Shown here: positions 1-6,149 of the stretch, in pieces
Layout of the letters: each line of letters opens with the position of its first letter
Numbering within the stretch: position 1 is the first letter of the stretch
Source: Rhodospirillales bacterium
GTDB lineage: Bacteria; Pseudomonadota; Alphaproteobacteria; Rhodospirillales; JAOUPW01
Reading direction: 5' to 3'
DNA length: 6,177 nt
Assembly: GCA_029879665.1 (NCBI GenBank)
Contig: JAOUPW010000135.1
Span: 1-6,177 of the forward strand
The notes under the pieces: model-generated
What the model saw: the letters and a program-made list of their open reading frames with translations, nothing else
Databases searched by the model: none
Told to the model about the DNA's origin: nothing
Position numbers and translations under genes: made by a program

Positions 1-1101
1 ATGCGCTGGCCCCCCCTTCGCGCCGAAGGAGGGTTGGAAATCGGCGGTGAGAAAGTCATGCCCCGGCTGATTCTGGCCGGGCGCGACGAAGCCGGGCTTG
101 CCGAAATCGCCCGAGCCCATGGCATCGACGCCTGGACCACGGATCTGGACGCGGCGCTCGCGGACGACAACTATCCGGTTTTTTTCGATGCCTCGGCGAG
201 CCACCTGCGCCTGGAGGTGTTACGCCGAGCGCTCGCCGCCGGAAAACACGTTTTTTCCGAAAAACCGTTCGCGCCTTCGGTCAAGGACGGGCTTGAATTG
301 CTGGGCATGGCGGAAGCGGGGGGGCTTAAACACGGCGTGGTCGAGGACAAACTGTTTATTCCGGGTTTCCGCAAACTATCGCACCTTATGGAAAGCGGTT
401 TTTTCGGCCGCATCGTCGGGTTTCGGCTCGAATTCGGCTGGTGGGTTTTTGACGGCCTGGAAAGACCCTCGCAGCGGCCAAGCTGGAATTATCAAAAATC
501 CGGCGGTGGCGGGCTGGTGTTCGACATGCATTCCCACTGGCGCTACATCGTCGAAGGCTTGCTCGGCCCCATCGCCCGCGTGTCCTGCGCTACCTGGACG
601 GCGCAACCCCAGCGGAACGATGAAAACGGCGCGCGCTATGATGTCGATGTCGAGGATAGTGCCGCGACCCTGGTTGAACTGGAAAACGGGGCCTTCGGCA
701 CCATCCTCAGCACTTGGGCAACGCGGGTGCGGCGCGACGACCTGATGACCCTTCACATCGACGGCACCCTAGGCTCGGCCGTGGCCGGGCTTAGAAAATG
801 CTGGGCGCAATCCGCCGCGGACACGCCCACCGTTACCGGCTTCAACCTGGGATCGGACCCCGCCACCCTGGACGACCACGTGGATTATTTCGCCGATTGG
901 CGGGAAGTGCCGGAACCGGCGCCCTACAAGAACCCGTTCCGCATCTGCTGGGAAAACTATATCGCCCACGTGATCGCGGACGCGGCCTTCACCTCGGATT
1001 TCAACGCCGGCCTACGCGATGTGCTGTTGCCTGAAGCATGCCTGCGAAGCGCCACAGACGGAAAATGGTCCGCCATGACGTTGCCGGAACGCCTCCCCTA
1101 A
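1..1101 (+). CDS. Gfo/Idh/MocA family NAD(P)-dependent oxidoreductase, 5' end outside window
   Basis: A probable cytosolic dehydrogenase acting on a sugar, inositol-like or related polyol substrate; the substrate cannot be told from sequence. The 366 visible residues carry the family core: a GKHVFSEKP stretch at residues 81-89 with the catalytic-type Lys88 of the EKP motif, then a glycine-rich GGGG at 168-171 leading to D175 and H179 (the GGG..D...H motif of the C-terminal substrate domain). The N-terminal Rossmann glycine motif that binds NAD(P) is missing. The frame is open to the left edge, and residues 5-30 look like the region after the first helix of the Rossmann fold, so the ATG at base 1 is probably internal. 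A run of seven C (10-16) just after it could also hide a frameshift. The stop overlaps the stop of the opposing hydrolase. Family assignment is firm; specific function is unknown. Confidence 0.85.
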   Translation: MRWPPLRAEGGLEIGGEKVMPRLILAGRDEAGLAEIARAHGIDAWTTDLDAALADDNYPVFFDASASHLRLEVLRRALAAGKHVFSEKPFAPSVKDGLELLGMAEAGGLKHGVVEDKLFIPGFRKLSHLMESGFFGRIVGFRLEFGWWVFDGLERPSQRPSWNYQKSGGGGLVFDMHSHWRYIVEGLLGPIARVSCATWTAQPQRNDENGARYDVDVEDSAATLVELENGAFGTILSTWATRVRRDDLMTLHIDGTLGSAVAGLRKCWAQSAADTPTVTGFNLGSDPATLDDHVDYFADWREVPEPAPYKNPFRICWENYIAHVIADAAFTSDFNAGLRDVLLPEACLRSATDGKWSAMTLPERLP

Positions 1102-2021
1102 CCCGTATACGCCGGATTGGGGCGGGAGAAGAAGCCGTGCAGGATGTGGTAGACCAGCAAATAGTTCTTCTGTGAAAAGGACGCATGGGCGACGCCGGGC
1201 ATGATGGTAAATTCCTTCCACGGGTTGCTGAGCTTGGCATAAAAGGCCAACAGGTCGTCAAGCCCGGCGATGCCGTCAAATTCACCGCGCATGATCAGGG
1301 TCGGCGCCGAGATTTTTTCCGGATCGCACACCGGCAGGTTGGCGCACATATCGATGTAGGTGCCGTTGGGAACGGAATCGTCCAATGCCAGAATCTGATC
1401 GGCAAAGGCGGCGCCGAATTCTTCTTCCACCGTGCCCGCATGGTCGCGGGTGAAGATGCTGTTGATGAAGGCGCGGTCGATAGGGCGCCGGGTCTGCCCC
1501 CGCCACTGGTCCAGTTTCTTGCGTCGCTCAACCAGAGTCGGGCTTCCCTCGCCGGTCCAGACCATGGCGTCCAGCGCCAAACGGGCGACCCGTTCCGGGT
1601 AGCGCTGGGCAAACAGGGCGCCGCGCAGGGCGCCCGATGAAATGCCGTAAACCATAAGCGGGCCTGAATTGCGCTTGGCCATGATGTATTCGCTGGCCGC
1701 CGCCGCGTCCTCGGCACCGTCTGAAATGGTGGCCAGGATATCGTCGCCCTTGGCCGAGCGGCCGTAGCCCCGGCAGTCGAAACACCAAGTATCGAATCCA
1801 CGGCCGGCGAACCAGTTCATGACCGAGGCGTCGGGCCGCCCACTAACCTGAAGATCGAAAGTGGGCGTGGAAGCCATGGACGAGCCGTGCACGAACAGCA
1901 CCGTTCCCTTTGTTTCCCTGGTCGGTGACGGCTTTTCCCAAAGAAAGAGATTGCCGCCGGGGCTGTCGATTTCGTGGGCGATGCCTTCAACCGACGTAAC
2001 CGCCGGCATGTCGTTGCTCAT
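1098..2021 (-). CDS. alpha/beta hydrolase fold protein
   Basis: A 307-residue serine hydrolase of the alpha/beta fold with no signal peptide or membrane segment, so probably cytosolic. Visible signature: VLFVHGSS at 41-48 (oxyanion-hole HG), D82-x-R-G-Y-G-R-S89 after strand 4, nucleophile elbow G-I-S-S-G at 126-130 with Ser128, acid Asp249 in RGEFDG, and catalytic His279 in GVAHASF. The triad is therefore complete. A lid-like insertion spans about 155-235. The ATG at 2021 is preferred because GGAGAAG lies 5 bases upstream; a TTG at 2048 would add nine residues without a comparable site. It is the last gene of the pyrB-pyrC-plsY-hydrolase string, 34 bases after plsY, and ends with a 4-base convergent overlap with the oxidoreductase. 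Esterase, lactonase, dienelactone hydrolase-like or haloperoxidase-like activities are all possible; the substrate is unknown. Confidence 0.88.
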   Translation of the reverse strand: MSNDMPAVTSVEGIAHEIDSPGGNLFLWEKPSPTRETKGTVLFVHGSSMASTPTFDLQVSGRPDASVMNWFAGRGFDTWCFDCRGYGRSAKGDDILATISDGAEDAAAASEYIMAKRNSGPLMVYGISSGALRGALFAQRYPERVARLALDAMVWTGEGSPTLVERRKKLDQWRGQTRRPIDRAFINSIFTRDHAGTVEEEFGAAFADQILALDDSVPNGTYIDMCANLPVCDPEKISAPTLIMRGEFDGIAGLDDLLAFYAKLSNPWKEFTIMPGVAHASFSQKNYLLVYHILHGFFSRPNPAYTG

Positions 2022-2026
2022 GGATG

Positions 2027-2033
2027 CTTCTCC
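2027..2033 (-). promoter_or_regulatory. ribosome-binding site of the alpha/beta hydrolase
   Basis: GGAGAAG on the minus strand, 5 bases before the ATG at 2021. It decides the start in favour of this ATG over the in-frame TTG at 2048. Confidence 0.7.
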
Positions 2034-2055
2034 GTAAAGATATGACAAAAGAAAG

Positions 2056-2667
2056 TTATGATTTCTTGTCCCCGATTTTCGTTTCCTCCCCCCGGATCAG
2101 GCGGCGGATATTTTCGTGATGACGGATGAAAGAAAGAATCCCCAGCGCCGCCGCCAGCGCCGCCTGATTGGGACCGTCGAGCACATAGGCGTAAACCGGG
2201 GCGGCGGCCAGCGCCACCAGCGCCGACAACGACGAATAACGGAAGATCACGGCAATGACGAGCCAGGTGAGGCAGGCGAGTATGCCCACCGGCCAGCTTG
2301 CCGCCAACAAAACACCCAGCGTCGTCGCTACCCCCTTGCCGCCCTTGAAGCGGAGCCAGACGGGAAAGTTATGGCCGAGGACAGCGGTGAAACCAGCGAG
2401 CAATCCCAGATTATCGCCCATGGTGGCGAAGACGAGCACGGCGACGGCACCCTTGCCGCCGTCCAGCAGCAGCGTCGCCGCCGCCAGCCCTTTCTTGCCG
2501 GTGCGCAGCACGTTGGTGGCGCCGATGTTGCCGGAACCGATCTTACGGATATCGCCGGCGCCGAACAGACGGGACAGTACCAGTCCGAAAGGTACCGAGC
2601 CCAACAGATAGCCGGCTACCGCCGCTACCAGATAAAGCATGACCAAGCCCCCGCCCGTAACCGACAC
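2056..2667 (-). CDS. plsY: acyl-phosphate:glycerol-3-phosphate acyltransferase PlsY
   Basis: Integral inner-membrane enzyme that transfers an acyl group from acyl-phosphate (made by PlsX) to glycerol 3-phosphate, giving lysophosphatidic acid, the first step of phospholipid synthesis. At 203 residues it has the usual family length. All three conserved cytoplasmic motifs are present: SGNIGATN at 45-52, GHNFPVWLRFKGGKG at 98-112, and HHENIRRLIRGEE at 183-195. Hydrophobic segments at roughly 8-33, 61-82, 86-104, 113-142, 147-163 and 166-182 fit a multi-pass protein. The start taken is the GTG at 2667, three bases after the pyrC stop, because GGGAGG lies 8 bases upstream. An ATG at 2640 (residue 10), right before the first membrane segment, is the alternative; its upstream G-rich stretch is less convincing. 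The GTG start and tight spacing suggest translational coupling to pyrC. Confidence 0.95.
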   Translation of the reverse strand: MSVTGGGLVMLYLVAAVAGYLLGSVPFGLVLSRLFGAGDIRKIGSGNIGATNVLRTGKKGLAAATLLLDGGKGAVAVLVFATMGDNLGLLAGFTAVLGHNFPVWLRFKGGKGVATTLGVLLAASWPVGILACLTWLVIAVIFRYSSLSALVALAAAPVYAYVLDGPNQAALAAALGILSFIRHHENIRRLIRGEETKIGDKKS

Positions 2668-2670
2668 CGG

Positions 2671-3990
2671 TTAGACCTCCCGCTCGAAAACGGTGCGGCC
2701 GTCGATCACGGTACGGTGGACGCGGCCCTGCACCGGGCGGCCATCAAAGGGAGAGTTCTTGGACTTGCTCAACAAATCATCGGCGTCGATTTTCCAGCCC
2801 CTGTCAGGATCAAATAAAATCAGGTCAGCGGGCGCGCCGACTTGCAGTCTTCCCGCCGACAGGCGCAGCAGGTCCGCCGGCGCCGAAGTCATCAACTTAA
2901 GAACGTCCAGCAGGGGCATCTGCTTGTTGTGGTAAAGCTCGAGGGATACCGGCAGCAATGTTTCCAGCCCGATACCGCCGAATGCAGCCTGGGCAAAAGG
3001 CAGGCGCTTGGCGTCTTCGTCTTCTGGAGCATGGTCGGACGCGATGGCATCAATGGTGCCGTCCTTGAGGCCTTCGACCACTGCCCGACGGTCCTCTTCG
3101 GTACGTAACGGCGGTGACAGCTTGGTGAAGGTGCGGTAATCGCCGACCGCCGTTTCATTGAGCGCAAAATAAGGGGGCGCAGTGTCACAGGTAATGGCAA
3201 GCCCGCGCGCTTTGGCCTTGCGCACCGCATCAATGGCGGCGGCAGTGGAAAGATGGGCAAAATGAATCCGCGATCCGGTGGCCTCCACCAAGCGGAGGTC
3301 CCGCTCCACCATTATCACCTCGGCTTCGCTGGGAATGCCGGAAAGCCCCAAACGCATGGAGGTTTCTCCGGCATTCATGACGCCGTCACCGGCGAGGCTC
3401 TTTTCCTCGGCGTGCTGGATGATGAGCAGGTCGAAGGTACTGGCGTATAGGAGCGCCATGCGCATAACCCGGGCATCGTTGACCGAGTGCACGCCGTCGG
3501 TGAAGGCAACCGCGCCCGATTCCGCCAACATCCCCATTTCCGCCAACTCCTCGCCAGCGAGCCCCTTGGTGACGGCGCCGTAGGGGTAAACCTTGGCCAG
3601 CCCCGCCTTGCGCGCGCGTCGCGCCACGAACTCCACCACCGACATGTCGTCGATCACCGGCTCGGTATTTGGCAGGCAAACCAGCGAGGTCACCCCGCCC
3701 GCCGTCGCCGCGCGCCCGGCAGTAATCAGTGTGCCCTTGTGGGACTCGCCCGGCTCACGCAATTGTACCCGCATGTCGAGCAGCCCAGGCGCCAGACAGA
3801 GACCACCACAATCGATGACCGTAGCGTCGGCGGCGGCGTTTTTTGCCTTCGCCAGCTTCGGTCCGAATTCGGCGATTTCCTCGCCATCGGTGAGCAGTCC
3901 ACCGGAACAGTCGAGTCCAGTGGCCGGGTCGAGCAGACGGGCGTTGACGAAGGCCGTCTTTCCCAAAGGTTTGTCCAGCTTGACCGCCAT
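2671..3990 (-). CDS. pyrC: dihydroorotase-like protein PyrC, HxH metal motif lost
   Basis: A 439-residue amidohydrolase-fold protein of the class I dihydroorotase family, which closes carbamoyl-aspartate to dihydroorotate in pyrimidine synthesis. Family features: APGLLDM at 67-73, LREPG at 77-81, PNT at 107-109, FTDG at 163-166, QHAEE at 192-196 (His193), FAHLS at 244-248 (His246), KLSPPLRTEEDRR at 290-302, and SDHAP at 318-322 (Asp319). The paired histidines that follow the first beta-strand in active enzymes (normally D-x-H-x-H-L-R-E-P-G) are Arg74 and Gln76 here, and the usual PHH segment reads APPYF (271-275). Two metal ligands are therefore absent while three later ones remain. It resembles the non-catalytic PyrC' that assembles with PyrB in Pseudomonas. 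It starts at an ATG sharing its A with the pyrB TGA stop, with AGGA 7 bases upstream. Family and operon role are clear; catalytic activity is doubtful. Confidence 0.92.
   Translation of the reverse strand: MAVKLDKPLGKTAFVNARLLDPATGLDCSGGLLTDGEEIAEFGPKLAKAKNAAADATVIDCGGLCLAPGLLDMRVQLREPGESHKGTLITAGRAATAGGVTSLVCLPNTEPVIDDMSVVEFVARRARKAGLAKVYPYGAVTKGLAGEELAEMGMLAESGAVAFTDGVHSVNDARVMRMALLYASTFDLLIIQHAEEKSLAGDGVMNAGETSMRLGLSGIPSEAEVIMVERDLRLVEATGSRIHFAHLSTAAAIDAVRKAKARGLAITCDTAPPYFALNETAVGDYRTFTKLSPPLRTEEDRRAVVEGLKDGTIDAIASDHAPEDEDAKRLPFAQAAFGGIGLETLLPVSLELYHNKQMPLLDVLKLMTSAPADLLRLSAGRLQVGAPADLILFDPDRGWKIDADDLLSKSKNSPFDGRPVQGRVHRTVIDGRTVFEREV
2676..2681 (-). promoter_or_regulatory. ribosome-binding site of plsY, inside the end of pyrC
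   Basis: GGGAGG on the minus strand lies in the last sense codons of pyrC and 8 bases before the GTG at 2667. It supports the GTG as the plsY start and a coupled pyrC-plsY transcript. Confidence 0.6.
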
Positions 3991-4958
3991 CAGATGTTCC
4001 TGCCCCCCTCGTCCGGCTGGTTGTGAGTGAGGATATCCAGGCAGGCCATGCGTACCGCGACGCCCATCTCCACCTGTTCGCGGATGACGCTACGCCCGAA
4101 ATCGTCGGCCACTTCCGAATCGATCTCCACGCCCCGGTTCATGGGCCCCGGATGCATGATCAGGGCGTCGGGCTTGGTGTTTTCCAGTTTTTCGTAATCG
4201 AGGCCGAAAAAGTGGAAATATTCGCGCACCGAGGGAAAATAATTGGCGTGCATGCGTTCCGATTGCAGGCGCAGCATCATGACGATATCGCAGCCCTTCA
4301 GGCCTTCATTCATGTCATGAAAAACCTCAACGCCCATGCGTTCCATGGCGGCGGGCACCAGGGTCTTGGGCGCAATCAGGCGCACCCGCGCGCCCATGGT
4401 CGAAAGCAGATAGATGTTGGAGCGTGCGACACGGGAATGGGTGATATCGCCACAAATGGCGACCAGCAGACCACTCAGCGACCCCCGGCGGCGGCGGATG
4501 GTCAGCGCGTCCAGCAGCGCCTGGGTCGGGTGTTCATGGCTGCCGTCGCCGGCATTGATCACGGCGCAGTTGACTTTTTCGCTAAGCAGCTTAACCGCGC
4601 CGGAAGCGCTGTGCCGCACCACTAAAACGTCCGGATGCATGGCGTTCAGGGTCATCGCCGTATCCATCAGGGTTTCACCCTTCTTGATGGCGCTGGTGCT
4701 GACCGACATGTTGATAACGTCGGCGCCCAGGCGCTTGCCGGCCAGTTCGAACGAGGTGCGGGTGCGGGTTGAGGATTCGAAAAAAAGGTTGATGATGGTG
4801 CGCCCGCGCAGAAGCGTCTTCTTCTTATCCGCCTGGCGGTTCTGTTCAACGTAGGATTCGGAGCGGTCGAGGAAAAGTACGATTTCTTCGGGAGATAGCC
4901 CCTCGATGCCAAGTAAATGGCGTTGGGAATACCGGATGTCTTTGGGCGCATCGCTCAT
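3990..4958 (-). CDS. pyrB: aspartate carbamoyltransferase catalytic subunit PyrB
   Basis: Cytosolic enzyme joining carbamoyl phosphate and aspartate to carbamoyl-aspartate, the committed step of pyrimidine synthesis. The 322 residues show the carbamoyl-phosphate loop [13 protein letters not shown] at 59-71 (S63-T64-R65-T66), KKGET at 92-96, the VRHSASGA arginine (Arg115), HPTQALLD at 143-150, HSRVARSN at 174-181, LRLQSER at 229-235, and the aspartate-loop [12 protein letters not shown] at 268-279. Length is slightly above the roughly 310 residues of E. coli PyrB. No regulatory pyrI follows; the next gene is the degenerate pyrC, as in PyrB/PyrC' type assemblies. The ATG at 4958 is the only sensible start: an in-frame TAG lies at 4970-4968 with no start codon between. 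No Shine-Dalgarno sequence precedes it, and a -10-like TATAGT sits 8 bases upstream, so the mRNA may be leaderless. Confidence 0.97.
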   Translation of the reverse strand: MSDAPKDIRYSQRHLLGIEGLSPEEIVLFLDRSESYVEQNRQADKKKTLLRGRTIINLFFESSTRTRTSFELAGKRLGADVINMSVSTSAIKKGETLMDTAMTLNAMHPDVLVVRHSASGAVKLLSEKVNCAVINAGDGSHEHPTQALLDALTIRRRRGSLSGLLVAICGDITHSRVARSNIYLLSTMGARVRLIAPKTLVPAAMERMGVEVFHDMNEGLKGCDIVMMLRLQSERMHANYFPSVREYFHFFGLDYEKLENTKPDALIMHPGPMNRGVEIDSEVADDFGRSVIREQVEMGVAVRMACLDILTHNQPDEGGRNI

Positions 4959-4966
4959 AAAGCGGG

Positions 4967-4996
4967 ACTATACGTTGGTGGTGGACGGTATAGCAA
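4967..4996 (-). promoter_or_regulatory. candidate sigma70-type promoter of pyrB, leaderless type
   Basis: On the minus strand TTGCTA (4996-4991, 4 of 6 to TTGACA) is followed after 18 bases by TATAGT (4972-4967, 5 of 6 to TATAAT). Eight bases separate the -10 hexamer from the pyrB ATG, so transcription would start at or within two bases of the start codon. The -10 box contains the in-frame TAG that blocks any upstream extension of pyrB. It is a visual match only. Confidence 0.5.
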
Positions 4997-5047
4997 GCAC
5001 GGAGACGAAGCATAGGGACTCGCATGCGGGAGAGCGCGGAAAAGCCG

Positions 5048-5076
5048 TTTTCAGCCCTCCTATTCCCGCCTATCAT
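5048..5076 (+). promoter_or_regulatory. candidate sigma70-type promoter of the sdhB-like gene, leaderless type
   Basis: TTTTCA (5048-5053, 4 of 6 to TTGACA), a 17-base spacer, then TATCAT (5071-5076, 5 of 6 to TATAAT). Six bases separate the -10 hexamer from the ATG at 5083, which places +1 at the A of the start codon. No Shine-Dalgarno sequence lies in front of this ATG. A short inverted repeat (GAAAA-GCCG-TTTTC, 5039-5052) overlaps the -35 region and could be an operator or chance. Confidence 0.42.
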
Positions 5077-5082
5077 GACGCC

Positions 5083-5808
5083 ATGGAAACGCCTTCTCAG
5101 ATCCTCAAGGTTACCGTCTGGCGCGGCGGCGAGGCAGGGGACTTCGCAACCTACGAAGTGCCCCTGAAGGCCGGCCAAACCGTGCTCGACCTGCTCGGTC
5201 GCATCCAGCGGGAGTTGGAGCCTTCCCTCGCCTACCGCTATTCCTGCCGGGCCGGCGTCTGCGGCTCCTGCGCCATGACCGTCAACGGGCGGCCGCGCTG
5301 GACCTGTCGCACTCTGGTGAGCGAGGTTGAGGAGCAAGGCAATCTGGAGATCGCGCCCTTGGCCAACCTGCCGGTGATCAAGGATTTGGTCACCGACATG
5401 ACACCGTTTTTCGAGAAATGGCAAAAAGCGAAGGGCCGTTTTTATCCCGGCGACACCGAAAAAGACCGGTTCGCCCGCATCCGACCCGATGATCCGAAAC
5501 GAAAAGCCATCGATGCCGCCATCGAATGCATTGGCTGCGGCGTCTGCTTCTCCGCCTGCGACGTCGTCAAATGGAACGACGACTACCTGGGCCCGGCGGC
5601 ATTGAACCGGGCCTGGTCTCTGACCAACGACGTGCGCGACGGCGGACAATTGGAACGGCTTCGCGCCGTGGCGGGCTCGGGCGGCTGCCGGGCGTGCCAT
5701 TCGCAGCAATCTTGCGCCGAACACTGCCCCAAGGGCCTAAACCCAACCGCCGCCATCGCCGGGCTCAAGCGCGAAATTTTCAAAGCCGCGCTGGGAGGCA
5801 AACTGTAA
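5083..5808 (+). CDS. sdhB: succinate dehydrogenase/fumarate reductase-type iron-sulfur subunit
   Basis: Electron-transfer subunit that carries electrons between a flavoprotein and membrane quinone. It has 241 residues, normal for SdhB. The N-terminal plant-type ferredoxin domain has Cys55, 60, 63 and 75 for [2Fe-2S], at the same positions as in E. coli SdhB. The C-terminal domain has CIGCGVCFSAC (Cys149, 152, 155, 159) and CHSQQSCAEHCPKGLNP (Cys205, 211, 215), completing the [4Fe-4S] and [3Fe-4S] ligands. Trp164 and His206 match quinone-site residues W164 and H207 of E. coli, but the proline after Cys159 is Asp160. An extra Cys202 is present. The ATG at 5083 is chosen from this alignment; the frame is open upstream to 4906, but those residues look non-coding and overlap pyrB. 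It is first in its operon, one base overlapping the anchor gene. A fumarate reductase or uncharacterised paralogue role cannot be excluded. Confidence 0.92.
   Translation: METPSQILKVTVWRGGEAGDFATYEVPLKAGQTVLDLLGRIQRELEPSLAYRYSCRAGVCGSCAMTVNGRPRWTCRTLVSEVEEQGNLEIAPLANLPVIKDLVTDMTPFFEKWQKAKGRFYPGDTEKDRFARIRPDDPKRKAIDAAIECIGCGVCFSACDVVKWNDDYLGPAALNRAWSLTNDVRDGGQLERLRAVAGSGGCRACHSQQSCAEHCPKGLNPTAAIAGLKREIFKAALGGKL
5793..5798 (+). promoter_or_regulatory. ribosome-binding site of the membrane-anchor gene
   Basis: GGGAGG inside the last codons of the sdhB-like gene, 9 bases before the ATG at 5808. It supports that start and contrasts with the lack of any such site before the operon's first gene. 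Confidence 0.65.
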
Positions 5809-6149
5809 TGCGCGAGCGCTTGGACCTGTGGATGTGGATGGCGCACCGGGCAAGCGCCTTCGTCATGGCGCCGCTGGTGCTGGCGCACATGGCGGTGATG
5901 ATCTACGCCATCGACGAAGGCCTGAGCGCTTCGGAAATCCTGTCCCGCACCCAGGGCAGCATGGGCTGGGCCGCGTTCTACGGCCTGTTCGTGATCGCGG
6001 CGTCCGTGCACGCCGCTGCCGGCCTGCGCACGGTGGCCCAGGAACACCTTTCTTGCCGGAGCAAGGTGCTCGACGTGGCCGCGCTGCTGTTCGCCCTGGC
6101 CCTGATGGGCATGGGCTTCACGGCGGTCGCGGGGGTCACTTTATTATGA
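5808..6149 (+). CDS. sdhC: succinate dehydrogenase cytochrome b-type membrane anchor subunit
   Basis: A 113-residue inner-membrane protein with three hydrophobic segments at about 14-34, 53-75 and 87-111, the layout of Sdh_cyt-family anchors that hold the dehydrogenase on the membrane and form the quinone and heme b site. HRAS at 13-16 corresponds to the HRxSG motif at the start of helix 1, whose Ser and Arg contact ubiquinone in E. coli SdhC. VHAAAGLR at 67-74 corresponds to the YHVVVGIRH region, making His68 the likely heme ligand; His27 is another candidate. The glycine of HRxSG is Ala here. The ATG shares its A with the TAA stop of the iron-sulfur gene (TAATG), with GGGAGG upstream, and the TGA stop overlaps the next ATG (ATGA), so three genes are probably translated in a coupled way. 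Whether it is the C- or D-type anchor is not certain. Confidence 0.8.
   Translation: MRERLDLWMWMAHRASAFVMAPLVLAHMAVMIYAIDEGLSASEILSRTQGSMGWAAFYGLFVIAASVHAAAGLRTVAQEHLSCRSKVLDVAALLFALALMGMGFTAVAGVTLL

Noticed and set aside
1089..1126. Possible stem between CCTCCCC and GGGGCGG at the convergent junction as a terminator
   Set aside because: The pairing has a mismatch, a loop of about 20 bases and no following T run on either strand.
2022..2048. TTG at 2048 as start of the alpha/beta hydrolase
   Set aside because: The ATG at 2021 has GGAGAAG at 5-base spacing, and that site would itself lie inside the longer coding sequence.
2022..2060. Own promoter for the hydrolase in the AT-rich gap after plsY (TATCTT as -10)
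   Set aside because: No acceptable -35 hexamer at 16-18 bases upstream; the 34-base gap fits read-through from plsY.
2116..2817. Plus-strand open frame of 233 codons opposite plsY and the pyrC end
   Set aside because: The protein is rich in Arg, Gln and His with no domain, typical of antisense translation; the opposite strand encodes clear PlsY and PyrC motifs.
2671..3990. Hydantoinase or allantoinase instead of a dihydroorotase homologue
   Set aside because: The PNT, KLSPPLR and SDHAP motifs and the one-base overlap with pyrB fit the PyrC/PyrC' family better.
3487..4026. Plus-strand open frame opposite the N-terminal part of pyrC
   Set aside because: Shadow of pyrC with low-complexity composition and no motif.
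4906..5082. N-terminal extension of the sdhB-like protein to 4906
   Set aside because: It would overlap pyrB antisense, has no family similarity, and the ATG at 5083 puts Cys55/60/63/75 exactly at E. coli SdhB positions.
4846..5724. Minus-strand open frame of 292 codons opposite the sdhB-like gene
   Set aside because: It lies antisense to a gene with all eleven cluster cysteines expected for its family, shows no recognisable motif, and is of the kind that GC-rich coding DNA produces by chance.
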